This document shows, piece after piece, positions 34,399-43,729 of a stretch of 64,000 nucleotides of DNA. Every line of letters starts with the position of its first letter. Position 1 is the stretch's first letter. This DNA comes from Brevibacterium aurantiacum (GTDB lineage: Bacteria > Actinomycetota > Actinomycetes > Actinomycetales > Brevibacteriaceae), in contig NZ_VLTK01000010.1 of the NCBI RefSeq assembly GCF_007558825.1, positions 62,001 through 126,000 of the forward strand, written 5' to 3'. The notes under the pieces were generated by a model that was given only the letters and a program-made list of their open reading frames with translations, had not been told where the DNA came from and did not search any database. A program made the translations under genes and the position numbers.

Positions 34399-35364
34399 TC
34401 ATATCGCCAGCGCTGTCTTCGGCAGGTGGCCGTCGTCCATCTGCCGGTGAACGGCCACAACGTCCTCGAGCGGGGCCGTGGCCGGTGCGGGCACATGAAG
34501 CTCCCCGTTTTCGATGAGCTCAGCGACGTATTCGAGCGCAACATGATCTGGTTCGACGATTACGTTCGTCCAGCGGACGCCCGCCTGAGCGGCAGCCGCG
34601 TCGAGGCCCTGCTGCTGCCCCGACGGCACTCCGACGACGACCCCGTCGGGTTTGGTCAGTGGAACTGCGCGAAGGGCGAACTCCCCACCGATGAGGTCGA
34701 TGACGATGTCGACATCACTGATTCCTCCGGCGCTGAGGTTGGGGTCGTCGAATTCCTCGCTCGCATAGTCGATCGCCCGGTCCACACCGAGAGACTCGAG
34801 ATGTCTCAGCTTCTCTCCCGTTGCGTGACCGATGACAGTCGCGCCCAGCTTCTTCGCCATCTGCACAACATAGGTGCCGACGGTGCCGCCACCGCCGAGG
34901 ACGAGCACGCTCTGCCCGCTGCGCACATCCGCGGCTTCGTGCACGATCTGGTACGCCGTCGTGGCAGGCAGAGGAATCGATGCGGCAGTCGCGAAATCCA
35001 GAGAATCGGGAATGCGTACGAGGTGGCGAGACGGTGAGGTCACAAATTCGGCATACCCGTCGGCCGGGTAGGGAAAACGGGGCATCCCGAAGACGCGATC
35101 ACCGACAGCGAAACGATTCACCCCATTGCCCAGAGCGGAGACCTCACCGGCGATATCCCATCCGACGGTGATGGGGAATGCGCCCATGAGCTTTGCCACG
35201 GATGCTCCACCACGGGTCTTTCCATCGACCGGGTTGACCCCCACATGGCTGACGTGCACCTGGACCTCGGTGGGACTGGGCTCGGGGATCGGTGCGTCGT
35301 GGATCAGGGTGAGGACTTCCGGCCCGCCGAATTCGTTCTGGACTACCGCACGCATCTTGCTCAT
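34399..35364 (-). CDS. NADP-dependent quinone oxidoreductase-like protein
   Basis: 321 residues, medium-chain dehydrogenase/reductase without catalytic zinc. MSKMRAVVQNEFGGPEVLTL, VGWDIAGEVSALGNGV, DGYAEFV and VLVLGGGGTVGTYVVQMAKKLGATVIG are family landmarks, and the last is the NADP-binding turn. It is probably co-transcribed with the hydratase-like gene. The substrate is unknown. Confidence 0.9.
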   Translation of the reverse strand: MSKMRAVVQNEFGGPEVLTLIHDAPIPEPSPTEVQVHVSHVGVNPVDGKTRGGASVAKLMGAFPITVGWDIAGEVSALGNGVNRFAVGDRVFGMPRFPYPADGYAEFVTSPSRHLVRIPDSLDFATAASIPLPATTAYQIVHEAADVRSGQSVLVLGGGGTVGTYVVQMAKKLGATVIGHATGEKLRHLESLGVDRAIDYASEEFDDPNLSAGGISDVDIVIDLIGGEFALRAVPLTKPDGVVVGVPSGQQQGLDAAAAQAGVRWTNVIVEPDHVALEYVAELIENGELHVPAPATAPLEDVVAVHRQMDDGHLPKTALAI

Positions 35365-35466
35365 GTCTCCTCACGTCTGCTTCACTCTGGCCTGCTGCAG
35401 TGACTCATCGAGGGCAGAGGATGGGGTCAGCATATCCCGCACATCGGCATCACTGGAGTTGACGTC

Positions 35467-36429
35467 TCACTCCTCGTCTCCGCTTTGGAACCCACCATCT
35501 GGGGTGCGAGCGGGGCCTGACTTGCGTGTCCACCACCAGATGATCGCCGTGATGACCACCATGACGAGGGCGGGAAGAAGCTGATAAGGCGTTCCGACCC
35601 CGGCGGATCGGTCTCCGATGGCCGCTCCGAAGTCGATGCGCAGATAGAAGGCTGCAAGGAAGCTCAGGGTGTTGAGCAAAGCGTGGAGGACGATTGCGAT
35701 CTCCAACCCACCCGTGCGCCAAGTGATGACGGACAAGCATGTGAACAGAGTCAGGTACCAGGTGATGATGTACGGATCGGTGGATCCGTGCATGGCGGTG
35801 AATGCCGCGCTGGTGACGACGATTCCGATGATCAACCCGAGGCGCCGGCTGTGTGTCCAGCTCCCGAGGATGCGGAAGACCAATCCGCGGAAGCCGTATT
35901 CCTCACCCGCCGCCTGCAGCGGAGTCAGGAGGAAGGTGATGAGGAACATTGCGATGAGATCCGCGTGCGACCAGGGGACTTCTTCAACTGGTCCCAGAAA
36001 TCCGAAGGCGTTGACGATGAGCCACGCGGGTCCGAAGACCAGAAGCGATTTGCCGAGCAGATCGAATCGGAACCGCGAGGACACGGAGTGCAGCGACCCT
36101 GTGGGCTTTCCGTAGAGCCAGCGCTGGATGAGCATGCTCCACGGGATGAGAAGGGCAAGGCCGATCATGCTCCCGGCATGCCGGGCAGGCGTGTAATCGG
36201 ATGGACTGTTTCCCAGCCCCGTGTCGATGACGGCGCTGAGCCAGTTGGCCGCGAGGGAGAAGAAGACCAGTCCTGCCAGCAGGAGCACGATCGCAAGGAT
36301 GCCTCGTCCTATGCGCCGATGGCTGCCGGCGAGGACTCGGTGATACTCCACTCCGCTGGGAATGGCAGAGAAGTCCTTCGGCTTCCCCTCAGGGCCGAGA
36401 AGCCAGACAGGCCTGCTTGACGTCGTCAT
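35467..36429 (-). CDS. CPBP-family intramembrane metalloprotease
   Basis: 320 residues and about 8 membrane segments. The Abi/CAAX-protease motifs are present: QAAGEEYGFRG (EExxxR), FTAMHGS (metal His) and HALLNTL. Such proteins cleave within membranes, or mature prenylated or bacteriocin-like peptides; the client is unknown. The start at 36429 (MTTSSRPVW) follows AAGGA. It diverges from a TetR gene over a palindrome-containing region. Confidence 0.9.
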   Translation of the reverse strand: MTTSSRPVWLLGPEGKPKDFSAIPSGVEYHRVLAGSHRRIGRGILAIVLLLAGLVFFSLAANWLSAVIDTGLGNSPSDYTPARHAGSMIGLALLIPWSMLIQRWLYGKPTGSLHSVSSRFRFDLLGKSLLVFGPAWLIVNAFGFLGPVEEVPWSHADLIAMFLITFLLTPLQAAGEEYGFRGLVFRILGSWTHSRRLGLIIGIVVTSAAFTAMHGSTDPYIITWYLTLFTCLSVITWRTGGLEIAIVLHALLNTLSFLAAFYLRIDFGAAIGDRSAGVGTPYQLLPALVMVVITAIIWWWTRKSGPARTPDGGFQSGDEE

Positions 36430-36469
36430 GAGATTCCTTCCACGGTGACCACCGGAATACCCCCTCGGG

Positions 36470-36500
36470 CAATACAGTGTATTGGTGACTTGATGGTCAC
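36470..36500. promoter_or_regulatory. Palindromes between the CPBP protease and tetR genes
   Basis: CAATACA-G-TGTATTG (36470-36484) is a perfect 15-bp palindrome, and directly after it GTGAC-N6-GTCAC (36485-36500) is a second. Either could be the operator of the adjacent TetR protein. Confidence 0.6.
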
Positions 36501-36536
36501 TAGCGTAAACTACTAATACGGCGTAATGGAAGGGGG

Positions 36537-37136
36537 ATGATGGAACTTCAGCCACCAGAGGGCATCAGCAGCAGAGACAAAATCCTGTGGGCCGCCGCGA
36601 CGATGCTCGGAGAAGAGCCCGGAGCGATGATGAGCGTGCGGGCAGTTGCCAAGCGGGCAGGAGTGAGCACGGGGTCGCTCCAACACCACTTCCCCACCAA
36701 ACGTGCGCTGATGGATGAGGTGATCGCTCGGGTGTACGACCTGATCATTCCCGCAGACGCAATGCACGACACCTCAATACCTGCACGGGAGAGACTCGTG
36801 GCATGCCTGCAACGACTTCTCGTATCGGCCGGAGCCGACCCACGAGACGCGTGGCGTGAGACCTTCGACCGATACATCGCAAACGAACCCTCCGAAGGGG
36901 CCCGGGCACAGTATCTGGCCAGCGAACGAGAGCTTCACCGCCGCATCGAATACTGCCTGAATACCCTCGAAGACGAAGGCGCACTGCTGCCAGGTGACAA
37001 CGCTCGACGAGCCCGCATCCTCTTCACCTTCATCAACGGGCTCTCGATCGCACAAGCACTGCCCTCTGACGACACGCATCTGCCCACCGAAATCGACGCG
37101 CTCTATGCGGTCGCCGATTGGGTCTTATCGCAATGA
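36537..37136 (+). CDS. TetR-family transcriptional regulator
   Basis: 199 residues. The helix-turn-helix is VRAVAKRAGVSTGSLQHHFPTKRALMDEVIARV, and the C-terminal domain resembles TetR_C_6. The ATG at 36537 or the next ATG at 36540 follows GAAGGGGG. It diverges from the CPBP protease gene and converges with the hydrolase gene. Confidence 0.9.
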   Translation: MMELQPPEGISSRDKILWAAATMLGEEPGAMMSVRAVAKRAGVSTGSLQHHFPTKRALMDEVIARVYDLIIPADAMHDTSIPARERLVACLQRLLVSAGADPRDAWRETFDRYIANEPSEGARAQYLASERELHRRIEYCLNTLEDEGALLPGDNARRARILFTFINGLSIAQALPSDDTHLPTEIDALYAVADWVLSQ

Positions 37137-37190
37137 CTCTTGGTCGCCAGCGGCGCGAGCACCTTCGATAGGCACCTGCCCTGCCTGCAC

Positions 37191-38141
37191 TTATGAAGCC
37201 GAGTGCTCCCGCACTCGTTCGAGGACGGCACGTGCGATGTCCTCGGGCCGTGATTCCGGGAGCCAGTGCGAGGCGCCCTCGAGCGGGACGAAACGGTAAG
37301 GGCCCTCGACGTAGCTGGCGCTGAGTTCAGCCGAACCGCGGGTGAAGGCAACATCTTCGCTGCCCCACACGAAGGTCGTGGGAACAGTGATCGGGGTGCT
37401 CGCTGTTCGTTCGCGGCCATCAGCGGCCTGATAGTACTTGAGGACTGAGAGCATCGCGTCGGGTTCGCTCAGCCGCTCCACGTAGGAGGCCGCCATGTCG
37501 TCGGGGACGTCACCGTCGTAGAGCTCGACGAGGCGCTGACCGTCGTTGCGCAGCAGTGTCCTGGCCACGCCCTCCGGGTGGTCTTGGATCGAACGCATAT
37601 AGGCCATGCGCTCGTACTGATCCGGGTCCGCTCGCACCTGCTTGGCATGGGCGATCGGGTGCGCCGTCGAGACGACGGTGCTGGTGAGCAGCCGCTCGGG
37701 ATGGTTGGCCGCATAGTGCCAGGCGACCATCCCACCCCAGTCATGGCCGACGAGGTGGAAGCGCTCGAGCCCCACCTCACGTGAGATCACATCAAGATCG
37801 GCGACGAGGTGAGCCATCGTGTATTCGTCGGCCGATTCGGGGCGCACATCGGGCGAATAGCCTCGCTGGTCGTAGGCGACGATACTCATCCCCTGCTCGA
37901 GGAGGAGCGCAGCCGTCGACTCCCAACAGGACGCGAACTCCGGCCACCCGTGCAGCAGCAGCGCATCGCCGAGGGCCGGGTCATGGCGGACAGGGGTTGC
38001 CCGGAACCCGAGGAAATCCCCGCGCTCCGTGCTCATCTTCAGTTCCCGCGCCTCGGCGGTGACCGGCAGCTCGGCCAAGCGCGCTGCCACCGAGGCATTG
38101 TCGAAGGGATGGCCGCTGGGTTCGTGTGACGTCGTTGTCAT
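37191..38141 (-). CDS. Alpha/beta hydrolase, epoxide hydrolase-like
   Basis: 316 residues. LLHGWPEFASCWE is the oxyanion HGxP motif, GHDWGGMVAW carries an Asp nucleophile (epoxide hydrolase/haloalkane dehalogenase type rather than esterase), and EGASHWLPESRPEDIA carries the catalytic His. The substrate is unknown. It lies 9 bases downstream of a TetR gene on the same strand. Confidence 0.9.
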   Translation of the reverse strand: MTTTSHEPSGHPFDNASVAARLAELPVTAEARELKMSTERGDFLGFRATPVRHDPALGDALLLHGWPEFASCWESTAALLLEQGMSIVAYDQRGYSPDVRPESADEYTMAHLVADLDVISREVGLERFHLVGHDWGGMVAWHYAANHPERLLTSTVVSTAHPIAHAKQVRADPDQYERMAYMRSIQDHPEGVARTLLRNDGQRLVELYDGDVPDDMAASYVERLSEPDAMLSVLKYYQAADGRERTASTPITVPTTFVWGSEDVAFTRGSAELSASYVEGPYRFVPLEGASHWLPESRPEDIARAVLERVREHSAS

Positions 38142-38150
38142 TGCTGACTC

Positions 38151-38840
38151 CTAGGTGCGTCGGGAACCGTCGGCAGGGATGCCCAGTGCGTTGAGCCACA
38201 GCTTCGTTGCGGTCTCCACCAAGAGCTCATCAGTGCCCCAGCCCGGTTCGTTCAATGCGTACTTGTAGAACGCCATGCGTCCGACCATCAGCGATAGGGC
38301 TTTGGCGGACATGTCAGAATCGAGACTCGGATCGGCGAAGCCTTCATCCTGAAGCTTCTTGACCCACTTGCTGTTGCGTTTGGCGAAGGCCTGCCCGCGA
38401 TTGAGGCGCAGCTGCCGGAACTCCGGATCAACCGAAGCGACCTGCTCCAGCAGGAGCATCAGCCTGGCATTGCGCTTGTACGCCTCGATGTAGGCCCGAT
38501 TACCGGCCTCGAGCGACTCCACGACGGTGCGATTCTCGTGATGCTCCTGCGGAGGACCAGGATGGAGCATGTCCTCCTGGGCCTCCTGCAGAACCGCGGC
38601 CAGTGCCTCTTCTTTGCTGTCGAAGTAGGTGTAGAAGGTACCCGTTGAACACTGGGCTTCCTTCGTGATGTCCGTCAGACGCGAATCGATGAAGCCGTCG
38701 CGCTCGAACACGGCACGGGCAGCGGCGACGAGGGAGGCGCGAGTGCGCAGTCCGCGTGCGGTCGTCGGGAGGTCACGCTTCGGTGCCGCACCGCCGTGTG
38801 CAGGCGGATTCTCACCGTGTTCTTCGGTCTTCGACATCAT
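38151..38840 (-). CDS. TetR-family transcriptional regulator of the CoA-catabolic cluster
   Basis: About 229 residues. After a ~30-residue polar extension comes FIDSRLTDITKEAQCSTGTFYTYFDSKEEALAAV, a KstR2/FadR-like helix-turn-helix. The start ATG at 38840 (next codon also ATG) is chosen over an upstream frame that is probably non-coding. It lies between the hydrolase and the APH-like kinase, all on the minus strand, and is a candidate regulator of the whole 38-48 kb set. Confidence 0.87.
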   Translation of the reverse strand: MMSKTEEHGENPPAHGGAAPKRDLPTTARGLRTRASLVAAARAVFERDGFIDSRLTDITKEAQCSTGTFYTYFDSKEEALAAVLQEAQEDMLHPGPPQEHHENRTVVESLEAGNRAYIEAYKRNARLMLLLEQVASVDPEFRQLRLNRGQAFAKRNSKWVKKLQDEGFADPSLDSDMSAKALSLMVGRMAFYKYALNEPGWGTDELLVETATKLWLNALGIPADGSRRT

Positions 38841-38889
38841 CAGTCCATCATACGATCCGCCGTGTCGCCGGCAGCTGGCGTCGAGCGCC

Positions 38890-39915
38890 TCATGATGCCA
38901 ACCCGTTCTCTCTGGCGACATCCCAGCCGTGGTCGATGAGCGCTTGGATGTTCTCCGGCGTCGGGGTGAAGCCGGCGGCGTTGGCGGGGTTGTCGAGAAC
39001 CCTGCGATAGACGCCTTCGGCGATGATGGCGACCTTCCAGACGCCGAGCACGTGCCAGAAGCCCAGGCTCTGCCCGCTGCGCCCGGACGCCTGCAGATAT
39101 TCCGCGGTCATCTCGGCTCGAGTCGGAAAGCCCTCGACCATCGATGCGGCGAACATTCCGCCGGGCATCTCACCTGCCTGAGTCCAGTAGGCGAGCGCAC
39201 TGCCGGTATCCGCCAGCGGATCCCCCAGGGTCGAGAGCTCCCAGTCGAGAACTGCACGGATCTCCCCGCTGCGCTCATCGATGATGACGTTGCGGACGTG
39301 GAAGTCACCGTGGACCAGCCCGATCTCGTCCGATTCGGGCTGATGGTCCACGAGCAGCTGGGTGAGGGCGTCGAGATCAGGCCGCTCCTGGGTTCGGCTC
39401 TCCCCCAGCTGCCGAGTCCACCGTTTGAGCTGCCTCGGCGCGTAGGGCTTCCGCGAGGCCAGCTCGCCCAGTCCCACAGCATCGATGTCGACGGCGTGGA
39501 TCTTCGCCAGCGTCCGTGCCAGGTCGAGGCCGAGCCTGCGCCGCGCCTCTGGACTCAGTGCCCGTGTGGTCTCCTCATCATCGACGACCGTTCCCTCGAC
39601 GTGTTCCATGAGGAAGACGGGGACGTCGGCGACACCACCATCGGTGCACACGCCGATGGTGGTCGGGACCGGCACGCCGGTTCCCTGCAGCGCCGACATG
39701 ATCCGGTACTCACGTTCGACGTCGTGCGCCGAGGCGAGCAGCCGGCCCAGCGGGGGCCGGCGGGCAATCCAGGAATGCCCTGCCTCGTCGTCGATGCGGT
39801 AGGTGAGGTTCGATTGCCCTTGGCCGACCCTGGTTCCGCTCAGCTCTCCGGTGACCGGTTCGCCGATGCCGCGCATCCAGGCGGCGAGCGCTTCCAGGTT
39901 GAGCTCGACGCTCAT
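38890..39915 (-). CDS. Phosphotransferase (APH) family protein, ACAD10/11-type kinase
   Basis: 341 residues of the aminoglycoside-phosphotransferase-like fold. [12 protein letters not shown] is the nucleotide loop, [14 protein letters not shown] the catalytic loop (Asp204), and [14 protein letters not shown] the metal-binding motif (Asp224). It starts 4 bases inside the end of the acyl-CoA dehydrogenase gene. In mammals ACAD10/11 fuse this kinase to a dehydrogenase and act on 4-hydroxyacyl-CoAs by phosphorylation and elimination, and LvaA does the same in levulinate degradation. The tight pair here suggests that chemistry rather than antibiotic resistance. Confidence 0.9.
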   Translation of the reverse strand: MSVELNLEALAAWMRGIGEPVTGELSGTRVGQGQSNLTYRIDDEAGHSWIARRPPLGRLLASAHDVEREYRIMSALQGTGVPVPTTIGVCTDGGVADVPVFLMEHVEGTVVDDEETTRALSPEARRRLGLDLARTLAKIHAVDIDAVGLGELASRKPYAPRQLKRWTRQLGESRTQERPDLDALTQLLVDHQPESDEIGLVHGDFHVRNVIIDERSGEIRAVLDWELSTLGDPLADTGSALAYWTQAGEMPGGMFAASMVEGFPTRAEMTAEYLQASGRSGQSLGFWHVLGVWKVAIIAEGVYRRVLDNPANAAGFTPTPENIQALIDHGWDVARENGLAS

Positions 39916-41135
39916 CCGGCTTCCCGAGCATTCTTTCGCCGGCGCAGCTCCCGCCGCGCGATCGAGCGCTTGTGCACCTCGTCGGGTCCGTCGGCCAGTC
40001 GCAGGGTGCGCAGGTGAGCGTAGAAGCCTGCCAGCGGGAAGTCGTCGGTGACGCCACCGCCGCCGTGTACCTGGATGGCGCGGTCGACGATCTTCAGCGC
40101 CATCTCGGGTGCTTTGACCTTGATGGCCGCGATCTCCGTCGCCGCTTCCCTGTTGCCCACGGTGTCCATCATCCAAGCCGCCTTGAGCACGAGGAGACGG
40201 GTGGCTTCAATCTCGATGCGCGCCTCGGCGATCCACTCTTGGATGTTGGCCCGCTCGGCAACTGGCTGCCCGAAGGTCACCCGCTGTTGAGCCCGGTCGA
40301 TGAGCAGGTCGAGGGAGCGTTCTGCCATACCGATCGACCGCATGCAGTGGTGGATGCGGCCGGGACCCAATCGCGCCTGGCTGATGGCGAAGCCTTCGCC
40401 TTCACCGGAGAGCAGCGCGGACTTGGGCACCCGCACGTCTTCGAAGAGGATTTCGGCGTGACCTTCGCGGTCCATGTACCCGAACACAGGCAGTCCGCGG
40501 ACAATCGTGATTCCCGGAGTGTCTTTGGGCACGACCAGCATCGACTGCTGGCGGTGGGTCTCGGCGCTGGGGTCGGTCTTGCCCATGACGATGAAGACCT
40601 TGCAGTTGGCGTGAAGCGCATTCGAGGCGAACCACTTCCGACCGTTGAGCACGTAGTCATCACCGTCGGAGGCGATGCTCATTTCGATGTTCGTCGCATC
40701 GGAGCTGGCCACGGCCGGCTCTGTCATGCAGAAGGCTGAGGCGATCTCACCCGCCAGCAGGGGCTTGAGCCACTTCTCCTTGTGCTCGTCGGTCCCGAAG
40801 AGGGTGAGCACTTCCATGTTTCCCGTATCCGGGGCATTGCAGTTGATGGCTTCGGGCGCGATCTCCGGGCTTCGGCCCGTGATCTCAGCGAGGTGGGCGT
40901 ACTGCACATTCGTCAGTCCTGCGCCCCATCCCTCGTAGGGCAGGAACAGGTTCCACAATCCTTGGCTCTTCGCCTCACGTTTGAGGTCCTCGAGGATCGG
41001 CGGGTGGAAGTTCGGATCTCCGGATTCCGCACGCTGCTGGTGGTAGACCGACTCTGCCGGGTAGACGAATTCGTCCATGAAGGCGTTGAGCTTGTCTTGG
41101 TATTCGCGGGTCTTCTCATCGGGTGCGAAGTCCAT
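39912..41135 (-). CDS. Acyl-CoA dehydrogenase (ACAD11-like)
   Basis: 407 residues, FAD-dependent. [19 protein letters not shown] and [10 protein letters not shown] are core ACAD motifs, and the C-terminal [34 protein letters not shown] is specific to the ACAD10/11-type group. It overlaps the kinase gene by 4 bases. It may complete the kinase reaction by eliminating phosphate, or simply oxidise an acyl-CoA. Confidence 0.93.
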   Translation of the reverse strand: MDFAPDEKTREYQDKLNAFMDEFVYPAESVYHQQRAESGDPNFHPPILEDLKREAKSQGLWNLFLPYEGWGAGLTNVQYAHLAEITGRSPEIAPEAINCNAPDTGNMEVLTLFGTDEHKEKWLKPLLAGEIASAFCMTEPAVASSDATNIEMSIASDGDDYVLNGRKWFASNALHANCKVFIVMGKTDPSAETHRQQSMLVVPKDTPGITIVRGLPVFGYMDREGHAEILFEDVRVPKSALLSGEGEGFAISQARLGPGRIHHCMRSIGMAERSLDLLIDRAQQRVTFGQPVAERANIQEWIAEARIEIEATRLLVLKAAWMMDTVGNREAATEIAAIKVKAPEMALKIVDRAIQVHGGGGVTDDFPLAGFYAHLRTLRLADGPDEVHKRSIARRELRRRKNAREAG

Positions 41136-41201
41136 GGTTCCTGCTTTCTGATCAGTTCTGTTGAGTGGTGCGACGTGTATCGAAGGCGCCGAGGCGGCTG
41201 G

Positions 41202-42203
41202 TCATTGCGCGGCAACGGCGCCGTCATCGCCCTCACCGTTGACCTCGAGGAGCACCTTGCCCCGCACGGAGCGGGAGTCTATGATCTCGAGTGCTTCGCC
41301 TGCCTTCTCCAACGGCAGGACAGTGTGGACGGCCGGGTTGAGATCACCGGCGGACAGATGAGGCCAGAGCGATTCCCATTGCTCGGCCACCATCCCCGGG
41401 CGCACGGCCACAGCAGCACCCCAGCCGACTCCGGCGACGGAGACGTTGTTGAGCAGCAAGCGGTTGACCTTGACCTCCGGGATGGAACCAGCCGTGAAGC
41501 CGAGGACCAGGAGGGTGCCGAACGGTGAGAGACAGCGCAGGGAATCGGTGAAGCGATCTCCGCCGACGGGGTCGGCGACGAGGTCGACTCCGCGCGGGAA
41601 GATCTCCTTGACGGAGTCCTTGAACCCGTCGGCGAGGACGACATGCTGGGCGCCGAGCTGAGTCACCGTCTCCGCCTTCTCCTGAGTGGAGACGACGGCG
41701 ATGACTTCCGCCCCGTAGGCCAGTGCGACCTGCACCAGTGCACTGCCGAGGCCGCCGGCAGCACCGTGGATGAGGACGCTCTGTCCTGCTTCGAGCCGCC
41801 CTCGCACACGAAGTGCGAAGTCTGCCGTGAGGAGGTTCATCGGCATTCCTGCTCCGGCTTGCAGCGAGACGGTCTCCGGCAGCGGCAGGACGCTTGAGGC
41901 GGGAACGGCCATGACCTCTGCGTACGCTCCGGTGCCCGCGACGCCGACGACCCGGTCTCCGACGGCGAAGCCGGTGACCCCTTCTCCCACGTCACGCACG
42001 GTTCCAGCGACCTCCGAACCCATGGTGTAGGGCAGAGGCGGCTTCATCTGATACTGCCCGCGCGATTGCAGCAGTTCGGGGAATGTCACTCCCGCGTAGG
42101 CGACGTCGATGAGGACTGTGCCCTGTCCTGCCGAGGGGGTGTCGACGTCGGCGAGCGCGAGTGAGCCCGGTCCGTCTGTTGCGTTGAGCTGTACTGCCTT
42201 CAT
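41202..42203 (-). CDS. NADPH:quinone oxidoreductase family protein
   Basis: 333 residues, a zinc-less medium-chain reductase. MKAVQLNATDGPGSLALADV, LPYTMGSEVAGTVRDVGEGVTGFAVGDRV and VLIHGAAGGLGSALVQVALAYGAEVIAV are typical. It sits between the acyl-CoA dehydrogenase and SDR genes on the same strand, as often seen in fatty-acid catabolic clusters. It may reduce an enoyl or quinone intermediate. Confidence 0.92.
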   Translation of the reverse strand: MKAVQLNATDGPGSLALADVDTPSAGQGTVLIDVAYAGVTFPELLQSRGQYQMKPPLPYTMGSEVAGTVRDVGEGVTGFAVGDRVVGVAGTGAYAEVMAVPASSVLPLPETVSLQAGAGMPMNLLTADFALRVRGRLEAGQSVLIHGAAGGLGSALVQVALAYGAEVIAVVSTQEKAETVTQLGAQHVVLADGFKDSVKEIFPRGVDLVADPVGGDRFTDSLRCLSPFGTLLVLGFTAGSIPEVKVNRLLLNNVSVAGVGWGAAVAVRPGMVAEQWESLWPHLSAGDLNPAVHTVLPLEKAGEALEIIDSRSVRGKVLLEVNGEGDDGAVAAQ

Positions 42204-42286
42204 GGTGTCTGCTCTTCCTGTTTCTCTGTGTCTGAGGGGCGGAATGTCTGCGGGGCGGAGAGTGCCAGCGGCGGGTTCTCGCCGCC

Positions 42287-43069
42287 TCAGATCCCTGTTG
42301 ATGCGACGACGCCGCCGTCGACGACGATCGTTTCGCCGACCACGTAGTCACCGGCGCGCGAGGCGAGGAAGGTCGCGGCTCCTGCCATGTCCTCGGGACC
42401 GCCGATGCGCCCGGCGGGGATGCGCTGCTGCACCTCGTCGCCGTTATCGCGGGCATCCTTGTTCATTCGTGAGGGGAAGGCTCCGGGAGCGATTGCGTTG
42501 ACGATCACTCCGTCCGGGGCGAGTTGAGCCGCGAGTCGCTTGGTCAGGTGGATGACTCCGGCCTTGCTCGCGTGGTAGCTGTACGTCTCGTTCGGGTTCG
42601 TCCGGATACCGTCGATGGAGGCGATGTTGATGACCTTGGCGAGGTGGTCTCCACCGGCGGCGGCTGCACGCAGCTCGGGGGCGAGTTTCTGGGTGAGGAA
42701 GAACAGTGCCTTGAGGTTGAGGTCCATGACCTTGTCCCAGCCGTGTTCCGGGAACTCGTCGAAGGGTGCACCCCAGGCGGCCCCGGCATTGTTGACGAGG
42801 ATGTCCAGGCTCGACTCATGCTCTCGCAGTCGCGAGACGACGGCGTCGAGTCCCTCCGGGGTGGAGATGTCGCCGGGGATGGAGGTGCAGGTCCCCTTCT
42901 CAGACATCTCAGCTGCCGCTGCGTCGCATTCTTCGGCCTTGCGGGCGGTGATGTAGACGCGCACGCCGAGTTGGACGAATCCTTCTGCGATCATTCGGCC
43001 GATGCCGCGCGAACCTCCGGTGATGAGAGCGCTGCGTCCGTCGAGGCTGAATAGTGTTGACATGTTCAT
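42287..43069 (-). CDS. SDR-family oxidoreductase (glucose dehydrogenase/3-oxoacyl reductase-like)
   Basis: 260 residues. ALITGGSRGIGRMIAEG is the cofactor loop, LVNNAGAAWG follows, NIASIDG holds the catalytic Ser and YSYHASKAGVIHLTK the catalytic Tyr/Lys; it ends GETIVVDGGVVAS. The start at 43069 follows AAGGA. It lies between MaoC and the quinone reductase, consistent with oxidising a 3-hydroxyacyl-CoA. Confidence 0.92.
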   Translation of the reverse strand: MNMSTLFSLDGRSALITGGSRGIGRMIAEGFVQLGVRVYITARKAEECDAAAAEMSEKGTCTSIPGDISTPEGLDAVVSRLREHESSLDILVNNAGAAWGAPFDEFPEHGWDKVMDLNLKALFFLTQKLAPELRAAAAGGDHLAKVINIASIDGIRTNPNETYSYHASKAGVIHLTKRLAAQLAPDGVIVNAIAPGAFPSRMNKDARDNGDEVQQRIPAGRIGGPEDMAGAATFLASRAGDYVVGETIVVDGGVVASTGI

Positions 43070-43104
43070 GCGGATTCCTTCAGTCGTGTGGAGAGGCTCG
43101 GGCG

Positions 43105-43584
43105 TCAGACTTCGGCGCCGTGTTCGGTGAAGAAACCGATCGATTCGGCCACGCACACGGGCTTGTCGATGCCTTCGGCTTCGAAGACCTGAGTCGTCGT
43201 GATCTGGGCGGACCCGGTCTTCTTTCGCTCCACCTCGGTGACGGTGGCATGCATGCGAACTCGTGAGCCCACTGGACGGGGGTTCGGGAAGCGGACCTTC
43301 CCGTACCCGTAGTTGAGGCTGTGAGCGAAACCGTCGAAGGCCATCAACTCCTCCATGAAAGCCGGGCCAAGGGAGAGCGTGAACAGGCCGTGGCCGATGG
43401 TTCCGGCAAACGGTCCTGCCGCCGCGCGCTCCTCGTCGACGTGGATCCACTGATGATCATTCGTCAGATCGGCAAAGGCGTTGATGTCGTCTTGGACCAG
43501 CACATGCCAGCCGGTCGGGCCGAGCTCTTGGCCGACGAGTGCCTCGAGGTCGGCGATCGAGGTGGGGCGAATGGGAGTTGTCAT
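43105..43584 (-). CDS. MaoC-family dehydratase (hot-dog fold enoyl-CoA hydratase)
   Basis: 159 residues. INAFADLTNDHQWIHVDEERAAAGPFAGTIGHGLFTLSL is the R-hydratase motif with the catalytic Asp and His. It is the likely first gene of the minus-strand cluster maoC-SDR-quinone reductase-ACAD-APH. The start is at 43584. A 14-mer shared with the acyl-CoA ligase promoter lies 31 bases upstream. Confidence 0.93.
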   Translation of the reverse strand: MTTPIRPTSIADLEALVGQELGPTGWHVLVQDDINAFADLTNDHQWIHVDEERAAAGPFAGTIGHGLFTLSLGPAFMEELMAFDGFAHSLNYGYGKVRFPNPRPVGSRVRMHATVTEVERKKTGSAQITTTQVFEAEGIDKPVCVAESIGFFTEHGAEV

Positions 43585-43614
43585 GGTCTGCCTCTCTGTG
43601 GGGTGCCAAGCCAC

Positions 43615-43628
43615 ACTTGAAATTGAGT
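43615..43628 (-). promoter_or_regulatory. Shared motif upstream of the maoC cluster
   Basis: On the minus strand ACTCAATTTCAAGT; the acyl-CoA ligase promoter has ACTCAGTTTCAAGT at 47100-47113, 13 of 14 identical. Locally it also forms TGAA-N6-TTCA. It is a candidate site for the cluster's TetR regulator. Confidence 0.5.
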
Positions 43629-43667
43629 TCATATTCGATAACGTAAGAGTAGCCGTGTGAGCCGCAT

Positions 43668-43678
43668 CACTTCAAGTG
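43668..43678. promoter_or_regulatory. Palindrome before the phosphotriesterase-like gene
   Basis: CACTT-C-AAGTG is a perfect 11-bp palindrome containing TTCAAGT, the end of the shared motif. It lies 51 bases before the start at 43730. Confidence 0.35.
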
Positions 43679-43729
43679 GCAGTGGCATCTGGTGCACGGT
43701 CGAGCCACGTATGCGAAGGAGCAGCACCT

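Noticed and set aside
38890..39915. Aminoglycoside resistance gene
   Set aside because: The APH fold is present, but the gene overlaps an ACAD11-type acyl-CoA dehydrogenase and sits in a CoA-catabolic cluster; no resistance context exists.
38929..40017. 362-codon open frame on the + strand
   Set aside because: Antisense to the APH-like kinase gene, whose catalytic motifs are unmistakable.
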